Both the position numbers and the translations under genes were made by a program. Shown here one piece after another: positions 41,711-55,598 of a stretch of 64,000 nt of DNA. This DNA comes from Gerris lacustris (taxonomy: Eukaryota; Arthropoda; Insecta; Hemiptera; Gerridae). Position 1 is the first letter of the stretch. Every line of letters begins with the position of its first letter. The notes under the pieces were generated by a model. That model was not told the origin of the DNA and did not search any database. It saw only the letters and a list, made by a program, of their open reading frames with translations. Location of the stretch: positions 33,741,105-33,805,104 of the forward strand of contig OX578278.1 of the NCBI GenBank assembly GCA_951217055.1, in the 5' to 3' direction.

Positions 41711-44700
41711 TAACAAATGTTAAAAAGATTAAACGGAAATATGCGGGAAATAATAAAAAATATGATAATAGGGGAGGTAAGTGTAGCTGGAATAGATAAC
41801 AGCGGTATTTACATAAATATTACTCAGCCTTTTTCTTTTGGTCTTTTTCTTTGTACTAGAACAGCTTTTTTCTCCTGTTTGAAATTATGTATAATCCTTT
41901 TTCTAAAGAATAGTGTAGTAAACCTTTGGAAAAGTATTTATAATATTCTTTAGAAAAAGAAAGGACAGAAAAATAGAAATCTTAGTTTCCAAGGGGAAAG
42001 GTCAAAGGGCAAAAAGCGATATTCAAAGAAAAATAGAGTAAATGTGAAAATGTGAATAAAAAGATAAATCTTAAGAAGAGGTTTTGTATTGAAGAAAAAC
42101 AATAAGGTAACCTTCCGTAGTATTTTCACACTTCGGAAAAGTCTCCAGGATGAAAAGAGAATCAATCAATAAATTCTACGTGTGGGGCGCAAACAAAAGA
42201 AAAAGGTTATAGGAGTATTAAGCTAGCGTAAATAATACTCTTCTATTTGTAAGGGTCGGATCTAAACTCTGGAATTTATGAAGAAGAATGGATTTAAACA
42301 AACAATTATGTATGTATTTAAGAAATTATTATATTTATGTGAAACATGAAAAGATACCTTTTTCCAAAGAGCTAATTTCTTTTCTCTTTATGGTTATTTC
42401 TGCTTCACTTAATTAAGTACACATACTTACTAAATGTGTTAGTAATAAGCTAGAAGTAAATTTGTCCTTTAAGAAAGCAGCCTTTATTACCTTTTGCGTT
42501 ATTTTTCTCTTTTTTGTGTAATACAACAAGTGACTAACTGGATGAACAGAGAGAGGCTTCGGCTTATTGTCCCTTCTTTCACAACAAAAGAGTCTAATAA
42601 GGAACAAATTTTTCTTTAGATCTTAGCCGAGAACTCCTCCACCCCACAACTATCAATATCCCATTTGCTAAGTAAACGATGCTTAAAAATTTGAGATAGA
42701 AACATTTGAAAGAATGCTAAATGTATCATGTTGTTACCTAAAAACATGACTGGTTCTACTGTTATAACTTCCATAAATAATTTTTTGATTATTCTTTTGT
42801 ATAGTTGCCTTTTCCAATTTGTTTTTTTGTTTCTTTAGACAATTCAAGCGAAAATCAAGCTATGGATATTTTATATTATTAGGGATTTATGCTAAATTAA
42901 ATTTAAACAGTCAATAATATTCAGCGAAATATTTATACTTACTGGTTTAGTCCACAAGTCAACTAAACATAAAATTATTGGTGCTTAAAAAAATAAATGA
43001 ATACAGTTTATTATTTTATTATACTATTTTTAATTATTTAAATCAAGCAAAGTTCGGAAAATTTGTATTCAGATCAGTGCATCTCAGTTTATTTCCTTCA
43101 GATGCTATTGGAAATCCTTATTCAAAGCAGAATGAGAGCTCTATATATTTTAAAGGTTTAAATTCAAGTTGAAGTACGTCGAAAGACTATAAATAAGTGG
43201 GAAGTTTACTCTTCAGCTTAGAGGTAACATGTTGCTAAGTTTCTCCAACATGTTTTCTTGATGCTTGTAAAGCGCTGGTGCTTCAAGGCAATAGAATCTT
43301 TTAGCAGGTTGTGCTTTATTGAACATTTATCAACAGTTGAATAATATATGTGAGGTGGTTTAGAAATCTAAGGAGTGTATAAGGTAGCATCAATCGATCG
43401 GAGTTTGATCTGTAGAGAAGGAAATGTTTAAACCGCAACATCGTATAAAATATCCTTTCAAGGCTTGTTGATTCGAGTTGTTTTCTTAATCATTCCTTTC
43501 TTAGAATCTATTGTACATAATTTCTTCCTTCTTTTGTTCGAGGATGGATCTAGTAACACCGAACGTGGAAGGGGTTAAAATTGGATACACGTCAATTCGA
43601 ATATTTTTGTAATTTACTCTACGGTTCACCATTCTTCTTTCGGACCAATATCTGACATTCCCTCCTTGGCGGACTTTTGATCCTGTTTTCGTCCAAATAC
43701 CGAGAGATGCAATGTCTGTCCCAAAAATGTATTGTTACATCACTTTTGACATCCCTGTTGCCTAAACAACAATTGCTGTACATTGTCCTGAGACAAACTT
43801 GCGCTACTTTTTCTCCAAGTTTGTAGTAGCATTTAACTGCTATTCTGTACATACAGTATTTCTGTAGTTCTGTATTCGACGCAGTGATAAGAAAAATTCC
43901 TGCTCCTGAAAATTTTAGGCAATATACAATTTAATATATCGCACGGTTTACCGCTTTTCTAGAAAAAATAAAACTACTTATAAACTATTAATGAAGTTCA
44001 ATAATGTTTTGTGAAGCCTTTTTTTAAAGATCTTAACGAACTAATATACACGATAATATTTATCGTTTACTTGATAACGTAGTGAATGTAAATTGTTTTA
44101 TAATACCTAGCTAAATTGCATCTACTCTATTATTAATAGGTAATTCTGAACCGATTAAAAACTGAGTAAAGAAAATTAATTATCGACCGTATAAAAGGGT
44201 TTTTGTTTTTTTCTTTATTTTCTATGCATTACCACTGTAATTGCTTCCAAAGCTAAACTAATGATGATTTCTTTTCATTGGAATCAAGCTCCGTGGATTA
44301 ACTAGATTGATGTGGAATCATTTATCTTATAGAATTTAATAATTGTCTAATTTGACACTTCTAGTCCGGGCTTGAGTCCGATTAATACCCAGTCTTTAAT
44401 TTTAACTTGATTGGCAAGTTAACCCTCCCGCCTGTTGAGTAATCTCAGAATAAATGAATTGCAATTGTTTATTCTGAAACAAGAATTTAACTCTCTCTGT
44501 TAGTTATTTAATATTTATTAATTTAGAAAATTTACTAATTTATTTATAAAATTCTACACTTCATTCAATGGTATGTACTTTATTAGTTGACACAATGATT
44601 TATGAATAACTTCTTCGTAAATTATATTAAACTTCTCAAGTACTAAAATATGAATATGACACTTCTCTCTTAACGATAATTCTTCTTAAGCATGCCGCTT

Positions 44701-45399
44701 GTCTTTTACAAAATATATTACAAACTCAACGCTGCATTTTATTTATTATGGAGGTGAATTAAATTAATAATAACTACAAACCGAATCCTTAAATAATAAA
44801 ATCTATATACCTCTCCTCTTTTTGATTTAATAAGGGTGTTCGGGGAATAACGCAACCTTTTCTATCATTAAGAAACTTCACATAAAAGAGAAATAAGTTT
44901 TTAAAATACGACAAAAAATATTATTTGAGTAAATTCCAGATAGTGTTAACATAGACTACTGGAACCCAGTGTCACAATGTTAGTAGGTATAAAAACAGCT
45001 GCGATTTTATTCCAGATTCTTGGAATATTTTTATAACACTAGGGGAAACAAAATGTTTTACTAGGAAAGTTAAACTGTTTATACATATTATGTTCAATAA
45101 TGGTTCTGAACCCCTCACTTCCTTCTATATCAATTTGGTATATTTATTACTTATTCTTGTATATCCTCTAAAAAAAAATTGTTATCTGAAACATCTATCA
45201 TTTTTATAAAGTTAAATTTTCTTTTTGTTCGTCATTTTTATTCTTTATACATATTACATATATAGACAATGTTTTATTTGGTTGGAACACACAATCAGGT
45301 CTTTTTTTAATGGAGTGACTTATCACATTACACATGTATATAATACATGAATGTAATTGATATGGTAATTAGTGGTAATCATGTAGGGGTTTTCGGAAA
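41711..45399. other. A+T-rich stretch, no supported gene
   Basis: Only scattered frames of 60-80 codons on both strands (41717-41953, 41950-42165, 42413-42607, 42978-43172, 43619-43852), without motifs. No clear repeat boundary was found. Confidence 0.45.
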
Positions 45400-45880
45400 T
45401 CAAACCTTTGCTAATTGGTGTGGCACATAGCTTCTTCGCATCCAATCCATATACTTTATTAATTTTATGCTTTTACAAGCCATTATTGTCTAATTGGTTT
45501 CATTGTTTCCCCCGTTATTTTTAATCTGTCAAAATTGTTTTGAATTTTTACACGAATTAAAGTATCAATTTAGCAAAAGTTAAAGAACGCGGATACGGTT
45601 CAAATTAATCTGGGGCTATCTGCAGGTTACTTTCGATACACTATAAAATTTCATTGTAATAAGGTAAGTACTTTTGAAGCTATAGGTAAATAAATGTATG
45701 TTTGGGCGCACGTGGAAGAGGAAAAAAAAGGCGCAGAAGGTTAAAACTTAAATGGGACCAACAATGGGCTAATTATGACCTACCAACCAAATTGCATTAT
45801 AATTGGACGTGTAGTTTTAAAGATATGATGGTTAAAACAATCACATGTCTTTCGCTACCTTCGGTGAACTCGGAAGTATG
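45400..45880 (-). repeat. Dispersed repeat family A, copy 5 (reverse)
   Basis: Begins with the terminal 'aattggtgtggcacatagct' block. It then has 'atgcttttacaagccattat', 'gtcaaaattgttttgaattt', 'gctaattatgacctaccaac' and 'gtagttttaaagatatgatg', ending near 'gaactcggaag'. It gives the full reverse order of the family. Confidence 0.7.
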
Positions 45881-46010
45881 ACAGAAGTCTCTCCATGAAA
45901 ATAGACTTTAATGTACACCTTTCAACAACAATCTTTAGTGCCGTTCAAACGAGTCAAAATTGCAAAGAGGATGAGCTGAGACATATTTAAATATGACTTA
46001 AAGAGACGAC

Positions 46011-46419
46011 TAAAGCCTCGATTACACGAGAGCGAGTTAACTCTCTAGCGAGTAGCGAGTAAATTCGCTATCGAGTAGCTGCTCGGTATACTCGCTCTGC
46101 AGCAGTTAATCACACACAGCGAGTAAAATCGCTAGGGAGTAGCGAGTATATTTGCCATTGTTCCGGCGCTAGTGTTGTGTTGTCATTTTGTTATCAGTAG
46201 TCAAGTCAGTGAGCGAGAGCGAGTTTACTTGCTTAACTATATTAGACGGAGCGAATTTACTCGCGGCGAGCAAAATCGCCAGCGAATAGCGAGTAAAGTA
46301 GTCCAGCGTTCAACTTTACTCACTCGCGTTGAGCGAGTAGCGAGTTTACTAGCTAGCTATGTTAGACGGAGCGAGTGTATTCGCAGCGAGCAAACTCGCC
46401 CCGTGTAATTGAGGCTTAA
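46011..46419. mobile_element. MITE rich in GCGAGTA words
   Basis: Ends are inverted over ~26 bases: TAAAGCCTCGATTACACGAG at the left against the complement of CCCGTGTAATTGAGGCTTAA at the right, with three differences or so. The interior is packed with variants of GAGCGAGT/GCGAGTA and their complements (ACTCGC), and the block 'ttagacggagcgag/a' occurs twice (46244, 46361). Right flank TTAA versus left TAAA could be a decayed TTAA duplication. The 78-codon frame at 46172-46408 is a repeat by-product. Confidence 0.8.
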
Positions 46420-46659
46420 TATAGAGTTGTTGAAAGCCAATAATATTACTTTTGGTAAACAAACTTTCTAGATTAAACTTGCAGCCACTGGTTTAAATAA
46501 TTGTCTAGGAAACCAATATAATATTATTGTTACTTCTAAGAATCCTATAGAAGAATGAAATATCTGACATTATTTCTAATATTTTTGCTTGCAGTATCGG
46601 GAATTCTTTCCTTAATATGTGATGAAGCGTATAATAATATATATGTGTATTAGCCTATA

Positions 46660-46870
46660 ACTAGCTTATACGCTGACCGGATAGTGCAATGCTTGAGGCG
46701 ATTGTCTAGTTTCTATTCCGTCCAATTTCTCAGCTGCCGGGCAATATTCCCGTCCAATCTTCCCTTGTCCAATTGCTGTAGTTCCAATCCCTATTGTTTT
46801 CATCTCAGATACCAGACACCAGGCCTCATTTCCACGTTTTTACCCGCCTAACTCTGTCCCATTCAATTAT
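46660..46870. other. G+C-richer patch of unknown origin
   Basis: Contains three spaced CGTCCAAT/TGTCCAAT words in pyrimidine-rich sequence. No frame or known motif. Confidence 0.3.
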
Positions 46871-47599
46871 GTAAAAAAAAAAATCAGTACAGATATTCTA
46901 CAAGATTTCTGCAATATAGGATAGAAAAATACAAGAAAATATTAATTTAAAGATAACATTTTATTTTATTTAAATTGTGAGTTTAAGAAATGAAACTTAG
47001 AAAGTAAAAAACCAAATTGGTAAAAGCTCAACGTTTATTTTTGGTTAATTGAATTAACAACATTAAACTTAACCCTACAATTTGGATATTGTCCAAAACT
47101 TTAATTGGCATAGGAACTAACAACGTATTTGGCGTAGGTACTATCCATTTATTCCTAATTATATTGTTAATGGATTGTTACGAAGTAATAAGAATTTTTC
47201 TGGCAAATGTTTAAAATTCAAAATTTAATTTGGGAATTAAATTCGGGCGTGTATGGGACAATTTTTACTAAAGATTAATTAGAAGATTAATCTCCTTTAT
47301 ATTTACCAATATAAAGTGTGATGCTTGTCAATTTATAACTAATTAATTTTTTTCTGTTTCAGGTAAGCTATACGAATAATATTTTACTGAGAATATTCGT
47401 TTATCGGAATTCATCGGTGAGCGTTTTAAAATTATTACTATTCTAGTCGTTATATTCTAAAACCTCAGCTTGTGTATTCAATTATTCGGTTTCTCTTAGA
47501 CTTCATTGCCTTAATTTGTCCAAGTGTATAATATAATAAAATAATTTATAATAATTTGGCGCTGAAATATTTGCATATATTAAAATAAAAAAAGCTTTA

Positions 47600-47660
47600 A
47601 AAATAGACTGCCAATTAGTGTGGCACATTGCTTCCTCGCATCCTATCATGTACTGTATTG
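47600..47660 (-). repeat. Family A terminal fragment (reverse)
   Basis: 'gccaattagtgtggcacatt' followed by 'gcttcctcgcatcc' matches the end of copy 5 at 45403. Confidence 0.5.
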
Positions 47661-48194
47661 TTATATTAACATTATTGTTATATTACATTATTGTTATATT
47701 ATATCAACATTATTTTAAATAATGTCGATGAGGGTATGTAAAATAAGTATAACGAAAGGAAAGAGCAGCGGCAATATTCAAACAGTTCAAATTCGTAAAG
47801 CAAAAGTCGATAAGAGAATAAAATAGTGATGTAGCACAGAAGTGAATGCTACAGAGTACAGATAGCGAATAAAGCCTGGTCGCCTGGTCTCGAGGTCCCT
47901 AGGCTCGCTATGCTATTGAAGAGGTAGGTCAAATAGAGAGGTGGGAGATCCAAGCCACCTCCTATTCCCCTCGTCTATCTCTCCCCCCGCGTCCTCTCTA
48001 TAATAAAAACTACTAATAGTTTTAGTGATCTTTAGCACTTCATAGTGGTGTCGCTGTTGGTTTTATTAAAAAATGTTTGTCTCATTGAATAGATGAAGTT
48101 AGATTTTTTCCCCGACCTAAAATTCTAATTTTAAATTTGAAGGTCACGCTTATGCGAGCGTTGCGTGTGAACGCTTGGTTGGATAATGTTGTGC

Positions 48195-48465
48195 AACGAA
48201 TCGACCTGTCCATTGGTAAAATTAACATATCTACCAAATTTCATCAAAATCGGTCCACTTTTACTCAAGTTATCGTCACACGTTTCAGACAGCGGCTCGC
48301 GGACCCACAGACCGACAGACAGACAGACACGAGACTAAAAATGTTCCCTGATGTCTGAAACGGATATCTTTCTTGGAATTTTTAAAATTGGAGACATAAA
48401 ATGTTTTCGTTCTCAAAAGTGAACACAATGCTTCTGTTATCTTTGGTAAGCTCGGAAGCAAAAAT
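48195..48465 (-). repeat. Dispersed repeat family A, copy 6 (reverse)
   Basis: 'aatttcatcaaaatcggtcc', 'cagaccgacagacagacaga', 'gttccctgatgtctgaaac' and 'ggtaagctcggaagcaaaaa'. The 113-codon frame at 48401-48742 starts inside this repeat and is probably fortuitous. Confidence 0.65.
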
Positions 48466-48860
48466 GCATATATCAATAAATACAAAAATAATATATAATA
48501 GTTTCACTAACTTAAGGAGTGAACATCATGTACAGTGTAGAGTAATGTCTTTGAGCCCGTTTGTACAGAGTATAGACAATGTGACTTTGGGAGTGGATCG
48601 TAGGTACCATCTTTCATTTAAAGAAAACGAAAACAGATTAAATGTCGAATTAATTCTCCTACTAGCTTACTGCAGACAGCTAATTGAATCCAAAATCATT
48701 CTAAAAAGAAAGAAGATATGCAAACTGTACATTGTTGGTTAAATAAATAAAAAGAAATAAGTAAGAGTTATTAAGTTTCCATTATAATTATAATTTTGGT
48801 TTTGCTTGGTTACTTTTGGTCATAGGTGAAATTACTTTAGTAGGAAGTAATTCTTGCAGT

Positions 48861-49079
48861 ATTGTTTGTTTCCCTCTAAATGCCAACCAAGTATTAGACC
48901 AGACCCTTACGCAGATAGAAAAGAGCATTGTTTGTTTCAGTTAATTTTCCTCTATAGAGCCAATCAAGAATTAGACCAGATCCTTACAGATTTAAAAGGG
49001 TATTGTTTGTCACAGTTTATTTTTCTCTATAAAGCCATAAAGCCTTAGACGACCCTTACAGATAGAAAAGAGTATTGTT
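48861..49079 (+). repeat. ~71-bp minisatellite, 3 copies
   Basis: Units start with ATTGTTTGTT/ATTGTTTGTC at 48861, 48927 and 49002. Each contains 'attagaccaga(t/c)ccttac' and ends 'gatagaaaagagt' or a close variant. The period is 66-75 bases. Confidence 0.85.
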
Positions 49080-50099
49080 AACGTTAGCGTTATTCTCCTA
49101 TATCCATTTTTTGTTTAATCTTTGCACCACACAAAGTATTTATTGAGTAGTTTTTCTTTTGGTTTAGAGGTTTTTCCAATGTGTGAAAATAACACGGTTA
49201 CCTTATTGTTTTCCCCTTAAACAAAATATCTTCTTGTTCTTTCACGCTAAAATCGATCTTTATTTCGTTTTTTCTTTGAATAGTCCCTTTTTCTCATTTT
49301 TACATTTTCCCTGCAGATCTTTTGTTTCCTTTCCTCCCCCTTTATTTGATATTTTCTTTTGTTCTTTATCCAAAGGAACACAATAAACACTTTTCAGAGA
49401 CTTTTTTCACTATTCTTAAAAAGGATTACACTTTTCTATTCCAGTTTGAAAAGTTGTTTAAGTATGGAGAAGAAGAGCTGAGTAAGGTGTATGCAAATAT
49501 TGCTGTTATCAGTTCCCGCCATACTTACCTCCCCTCTTTTAATATTTCCCGCAAATTTCCGGGTTAAAACTTCCTCCTGTTTATTGACTCGTATTTAGAT
49601 TTCACATCTACCTTAATGATTTTCCCTTAAGCAAAGAGGATATAATTATACTCCATTGATAATATATGTATTGCCACTCTTATACTTCTTTTAATTATTA
49701 ATTGGTTTATTTTATAAATTTTGAAAGCTCTTAAGGGTTATAAAAAATTACCTGACATTGTTGTCAATATATGCTTCACATTTTTCAGTATATTTTAATT
49801 ATATTTTTATAGAATTTAAAATAATTACAATAAAATTACGCATGATAAAATGCACAAATAAGGTTTAATGCAGTAAATTTTATAATATCAAATTATAGCT
49901 TCATTGCAAAAATATTGTATAATCGCCAAGCGCTTTTAACCTTTTAATAAGTTTTTTTTATTATTATTATTAGCATCAGCACTTTATTTTATTATAATAT
50001 ATAGATTTTCTGTTATTTTATTATAAAAGTAAGACTATACTCGTGACAACTGAGTGGTGAGGTAGCTAAGAAGTTATTGCTTAAACTCATTTAAAAGGG
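49080..50099. other. A+T-rich stretch, no supported gene
   Basis: Frames at 49183-49386 and 49322-49567 overlap and have no motif. Confidence 0.45.
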
Positions 50100-50225
50100 A
50101 TTAGGTAGATGTATCCCAGTACATGAGAATGTGTTAACACATTCGCCTGAAACCACTGTTGTAATTCCAAAAAACTATTAAGCTCAAATCCCAGAGGGAT
50201 GAATTTTTTTTATAATGCGTCGAAT
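50100..50225 (+). repeat. Degraded tRNA-derived SINE (possible)
   Basis: 'gcctgaaacca', then 'aagctcaaatcccagagggatga', resembles the promoter-distal half of the SINE at 58937. The A box is too decayed to be sure. Confidence 0.4.
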
Positions 50226-50331
50226 AATAAGTAAATATGTATAGAGTTTGATTACTCTGTTCTACATATAATGCAATAGTATTATATCGGTGCTCAATAA
50301 ATAAGAGTAATTTTATATTACCTTAAAATAG

Positions 50332-50334
<3 letters not shown>

Positions 50335-50420
<86 letters not shown>
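50335..50420. repeat. (TA)n microsatellite
   Basis: A pure TA tract of about 83 bases. Confidence 0.97.
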
Positions 50421-50421
<1 letters not shown>

Positions 50422-53094
50422 CAGTCACCCCTCTCTCTCTAATTATTGTCTCAATTATTATTTGCTTCAGTTACTATTTACACTTTATTTTATCTGTCGG
50501 TAATTGGTTCAGTTACTAATAAGACATTTTCTAAAGTTACAAGAATATAATCATAACGCGATTAAGGTAGCTATAATCTCATAGATCTAAAGATCACGAT
50601 TTATATATTATCCTCAAGCGAACTGCCTGTTATATCATGATTATACTCTTAATGTACGAATAATAAGTCTTAAATAGGGTTCCTAAAATACTTAGCACAT
50701 GAATCAAGCGTTACGGACTCTAACATTAGTCTTAATGAAAATTTAATTCTGCAAGATACCCTTAATAACTCTAAGAGAATTGACAGCTTTCATTACTTAC
50801 TTGTTTTCCATTACTTCTACGCTGGAACCACATTCATTGATACATACAAGAAAAGGGAGATCTTGAATCCCTTCCCAAGGCTATATAGGTTCTCATTTAT
50901 ATTGTTCAATTGAGCCCCTGCTATTCCTTCTAAATTGCTACACTTTATAATATACCACTATCATTGAATGTCAAATTTTCTAGCTACTTACAAGTTATTT
51001 TGTATTCCTAATAAGTATGATGGGACGTAATCCCATGCAGGGGAAAAAGAACCCTTTTTTACTATCAAATTTTTTAGTATTTATTATTTTCCTGGTTTAA
51101 TTTATAATTTTCCAAAATTATAATTTCCTGGGTTAATTTATCTATTTCAGTCGATGAATTTTAACTTTTTGATTTCGTATTGGAGTATGATATTTAGGGT
51201 CCCTATAGGCAAAACCAGAACTCTAATACATTCCTGCATTCTTCTGTCTGTCTGTAAAGCAGACTCCAACTGACCTCGAAAAGTACCCCCAAAAAACCAT
51301 CCCTCAAAAACAATGGGTTAAACATTTGTTTTAACGGAATGTAGGGTGTTAAATGTGAAAGAAACGAATGTCCTGAGTACAAATATATATTTGGTTTTGT
51401 TTTGTACACTTCTTTTTTTTGCTATTTGTCCTTAAAAAGTACTTATTTCGTGTGTACCCTTTCCTCTATTTTATTTATTAAATCGAAGAAAAAATCAAAA
51501 ATTAATTTATTCTTTTTTAAAAAAACAATAAATTAAAGCTAAAACAAACTTTTAAATGACCGCCATCTTAAAACAGCGGGGCCAATTATGCTGGTTTACG
51601 AAATCGTCCGATTTATTAAATTTTCAGCAGACCATTATTGTGTAATGAAAGCTCATATTTGTTTGTTTATTAATTGACAATTTCTATCTTTAAAACGAAT
51701 AATTATTTTTGGTTTTTACCGTGTTAATTGAAAAACTGATACGATATCAAATTCAATGATTATAAAATATGATCCGTTAGTGTACCAATTAAGTCTAAAT
51801 TAATTGGTAAAATTAATTACTTTTATTTATCATGAGTCTTTTACATCATTCATTGAATCTTGCGTTGGCTTCTGACATAAAGTGTAGACTCGCCTTTCAC
51901 TAATTAATTTAATCATTTCAATCTAATTCTTCCACAATCAGCACTGATATAAAGGCTGGAGCTGAAAACTGCTTTGATGTAAATGTATGGTTTCTTCTGA
52001 TTCTTTGAGAGAGGGGGTCTCTTTGTCTCTTTTGACACTTCTACCTTAGATAGAAGAGATAGGTATGGTCTCTTTTCGAGTGTAAAAGACTATTTACTGG
52101 CACGGTTTAAGTAGAATGGAACGATTTTTCAATTAATTAGTCGTAGTACTTAACAAGATGGTAAATAATATTAATATTATATTTATTTTTTAATTAATTT
52201 TATTTTTGTAAGTTTCTTTTTTAATCTGCACCAACCCCTCAATAAATTAATAAATATAGATGTGCAAATCCAAGTTATCAACTTGATCAAACTTATTTCA
52301 GTCACGTGGAAGCCAAATTTATTCAATGTGCATATTTTCCAAAACTATGTACAATTATCACGCTCCGAAGGGAAAACCAGTCGACTTTTGTGGTAGAATA
52401 ATTTACTGGGAAATTTACTGGTAAATATCGCCTGTTACCTCTAGTTTAAGTAAGTTAAATGTTCAATATAATTAAAGATAATCCACGCTATTAAAAGTAA
52501 ACACAATAAACCTCTGATTCTAATACATACTGAAATCACTGCTGACAATGAACTAGAAAAGTTATCAAATCCACGAAATAAAAGCAAAATTTGAACTTCA
52601 CCACCTGTCTAAATTTTGATTCAAGCATTTATTTAAATTTTAATTATCAAGCGTACTAATACGTATTCGTATTAGTATACGTATATATATGTTAAGAGAA
52701 AGTATTGTCGAAAAAAAATTATTTTTATTATTCGACAAATTTACACGTTTTAAGTTTTTTAATTACATATATCTATTATATTTTTTAATTACTCATTTAA
52801 ACTTAGTCCGATAAACGTTTGGGCGAATTTAAAATATAAATAGTGTAATATGTATAGTATTTAAGTTCCAATATTACTATATATAAATAGTTTTCCGGAA
52901 GTAAAATCTTGTTTTAAAGATATGACGTACTAATATGTAGCATAGAGATAGTCACATTTAAATTCTGTTGATGCGTAGAGGAAACTATAGAGAGGGGACT
53001 ATCAGAATGGAAGAAAAATATATTTATTTTTATGAGAAAGTTTGCTTGAGTATCTGTAATAATATAACAACCTAATAACTAAGTTAAAATTTTG
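50421..53094. other. A+T-rich stretch, no supported gene
   Basis: A short family-B-like word set lies at about 51170-51270. A consensus-like CCGCCATCTT word (Pho/YY1 type) is at about 51560. A short inverted repeat TACTAATACG/CGTATTAGTA is at 52654-52677. No gene seen. Confidence 0.4.
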
Positions 53095-53540
53095 AAGAAG
53101 CTTCTATTTAATGAACTCATAATTCAAAATTACATGACAAATATTATTCCCCCCCCCCTTTAGTTACCTCCGTACCTCACCGTTGGACGTGGAACTATGT
53201 TAAAATTTCCCAAAATTTCAACATTGAAATCTTAGGTATAGATTATGGTATTTGTACCGCAGAGTTTCACCAGGCTTAAATTTCTCTAGTTTTACTTTTT
53301 CAAGCCCTTAAGTGAAAAAATGTCTTCTTTTTTTTGGTATATCACATTGACATTTCTCAGTACTACTCAATCAAAGTAGTGTCTATTGTCAATCTCTTGA
53401 AATAAATAGCTTCTATTTAAAGAACTCAATTAATTCTAATGACAAATGACATCATGGTAAAAAATGACACTAACAATAACATATTTCAATACCCCCCTCC
53501 CCCGGACTTTGAGGATGACCTGTGTTAAAATGTCCCTAGC
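53095..53540 (+). repeat. Two-copy direct repeat, ~310 bases apart
   Basis: 53098-53220 and 53407-53540 share 'agcttctatttaa(t/a)gaactca', a 'aatgacaaat' block, a poly-C stretch and 'tgttaaaatttccc/tgtccc'. Moderately diverged. Confidence 0.6.
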
Positions 53541-54529
53541 CTTGAACATGTATCCATGAATGCACAACATATAGCCTCGAATATATCCATGTCCATTTCC
53601 TTAAATAAAACATTCTCTTTAGGATTATGAGAAAATAAAACATCAGGACATGGGCTTGAAGGCAAATGTCTTTAAACCCTACTCTACGGGCAACGCAGAC
53701 CTTACAATCAACTCGCAAAAATGAATAAGATATTAAACGACGTGAAACGTGATTCTTTGCATGTGAGAAAGAAATGAAAACTCTTATGTGCGAGTTCTAT
53801 GCTATTATTATAAATAAATAAACGTTGGGTCATAATTGAATATGGGATGCCCTCTAGCTAAAACGCTTTCTTTTGAAACACATGCACTAATAACAATATG
53901 TACAGTAACGACTGTATTTATTGTTTATGAACTGTGAACTTAACATCTACTTATTTATGGCCAAAAACTAACTCGATAACTTCTTTTGAATAAATAAAAG
54001 CCATAACTTCAGAAGAATCAACCTATTAATATTATTTATTCCATTTCTTTTTTTTACAAATAAATATATGAATATTCATTACTCAATACAAACTGTATAC
54101 ATATTGAAGCGGTTCTGAATAACGTTATAAAGAATTCAAAGAGTTCAGTGACAAGACATGTCACCGTCCGTCAGACATTGTCTCCTTCTGTCACCGCTTA
54201 TCACTTTGTCTTATTTTTTTGTTGAACGATGTCAGCGAGTGAATAACACTATTATTTGTTTAGAAAACTTGGTCTTTTTTTTTTAAATATAGTATTTTTC
54301 ACTTTGAAACTGTTGCTTTATTGCAAGAATAGAATTATTTCTCTCTCTCACTTCATATATTTATATATTACATATATTAACATATGTACATTGAAAACAA
54401 CTTTCTCATTCAGAAAATAATATTATGCTCCATGTAAATTCCATAAAATCTTATTAAATAGATTTTTTTAAACATATTATTTCAAAAGTGTTTAACAGGT
54501 GGATATTTACTTATTTGGTTTCAATTTTT
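53541..54529. other. A+T-rich stretch, nothing recognised
   Basis: The minus-strand frame 53536-53718 has no motif. No clear repeats. Confidence 0.45.
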
Positions 54530-54814
54530 ATCAAAATCAGATTTATTTTAATTCAATGTCTCAAAAACTAGATTGTTTCCCAGGAAAACTTCTTATATGG
54601 TTAGTTTGTATTTAAATGAAGTACATTTTAGAATTTATTAATCAAAATCGTCGGAACTGAATTAACTGAATACTTAGGGATTGCGCCTTAAAATTTAGAG
54701 CTAGAATTCATTTCTACATTTCGTCTCGGGGAAGACTTTTCTGAACTTCAAAATTGGCCCAGTAGTTTATGCTCCCACACTCCATCTGACAAACCGCAGG
54801 CAATAGAATACAGA

Positions 54815-54853
<39 letters not shown>

Positions 54854-54900
54854 ACTTTTTTGAAGTGGATCACAAAACGTATAAATTTATTTATACGTTT
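54530..54900 (+). repeat. Dispersed repeat family B, copy 5
   Basis: 'cccaggaaaacttcttatat', 'aatcaaaatcgtcggaactg', 'aatttagagctagaattcat' and 'attggcccagtagttta'. Then comes a T tract (54819-54846) and the 'gtggatcacaaaacgtataa' end that mirrors the start of the reverse copies. Confidence 0.65.
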
Positions 54901-55598
54901 ATATCACAATATTATAAGAAAACTAAAAATACTTGTCAAGGTAAACAACTAATCAAAGCATCGTAAGGCATACAAATGTTGTGAAATACATATAGTTTAA
55001 AAGGAAATAATCCATTACAAATAAATTGGTTAAAATCTGAATCTGAAGTTTAATCATTTCACGGTTTTAGTTGGATTTTAAACATTGTATTTTGTTAGAT
55101 AGCTGATCTGTTATAATCACTAAGGAAGGTATAGGTTGATGACTAGCTCGTCCTCCCTAGAGTATTATAAAGAAAGGAGAGACTCCGCTCCTAGAGTCTA
55201 TAACATGTATAGGCTTGGGTTATTGATGGATTTAAAGTGACAGCTGGAAATTAAATTAGAACTACCAGTGCACGGTATAGAGTCAGTACTTGACGTGCCC
55301 TCCTCCAGTCACATAAGATAAATTGTTAGGTCTGACAGCCAACCTATATTAGTCAACATACTGCCTCAATCAAACGTCAAATTCTCTTACCCATTCTTAA
55401 AGCTTCTGAACATATTAATTTCATCAAAAAGAAAATGTTTAAAACAATTGTTTTACACCCCCATCTCCTTTATGATTTGTTGTGCATGTCTGATAGATTC
55501 TGATCAGTAAATTTCTACAATGATATCCTCTATAGTGAGTTGATTTCGACGACCAGCTTCTAATGTTAGTAAACATTTAAGACATGATTGAAGTAAAC
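54901..55598. other. A+T-rich stretch, nothing recognised
   Basis: 55135-55330 is slightly G+C-richer, without frame or motif. Confidence 0.45.
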
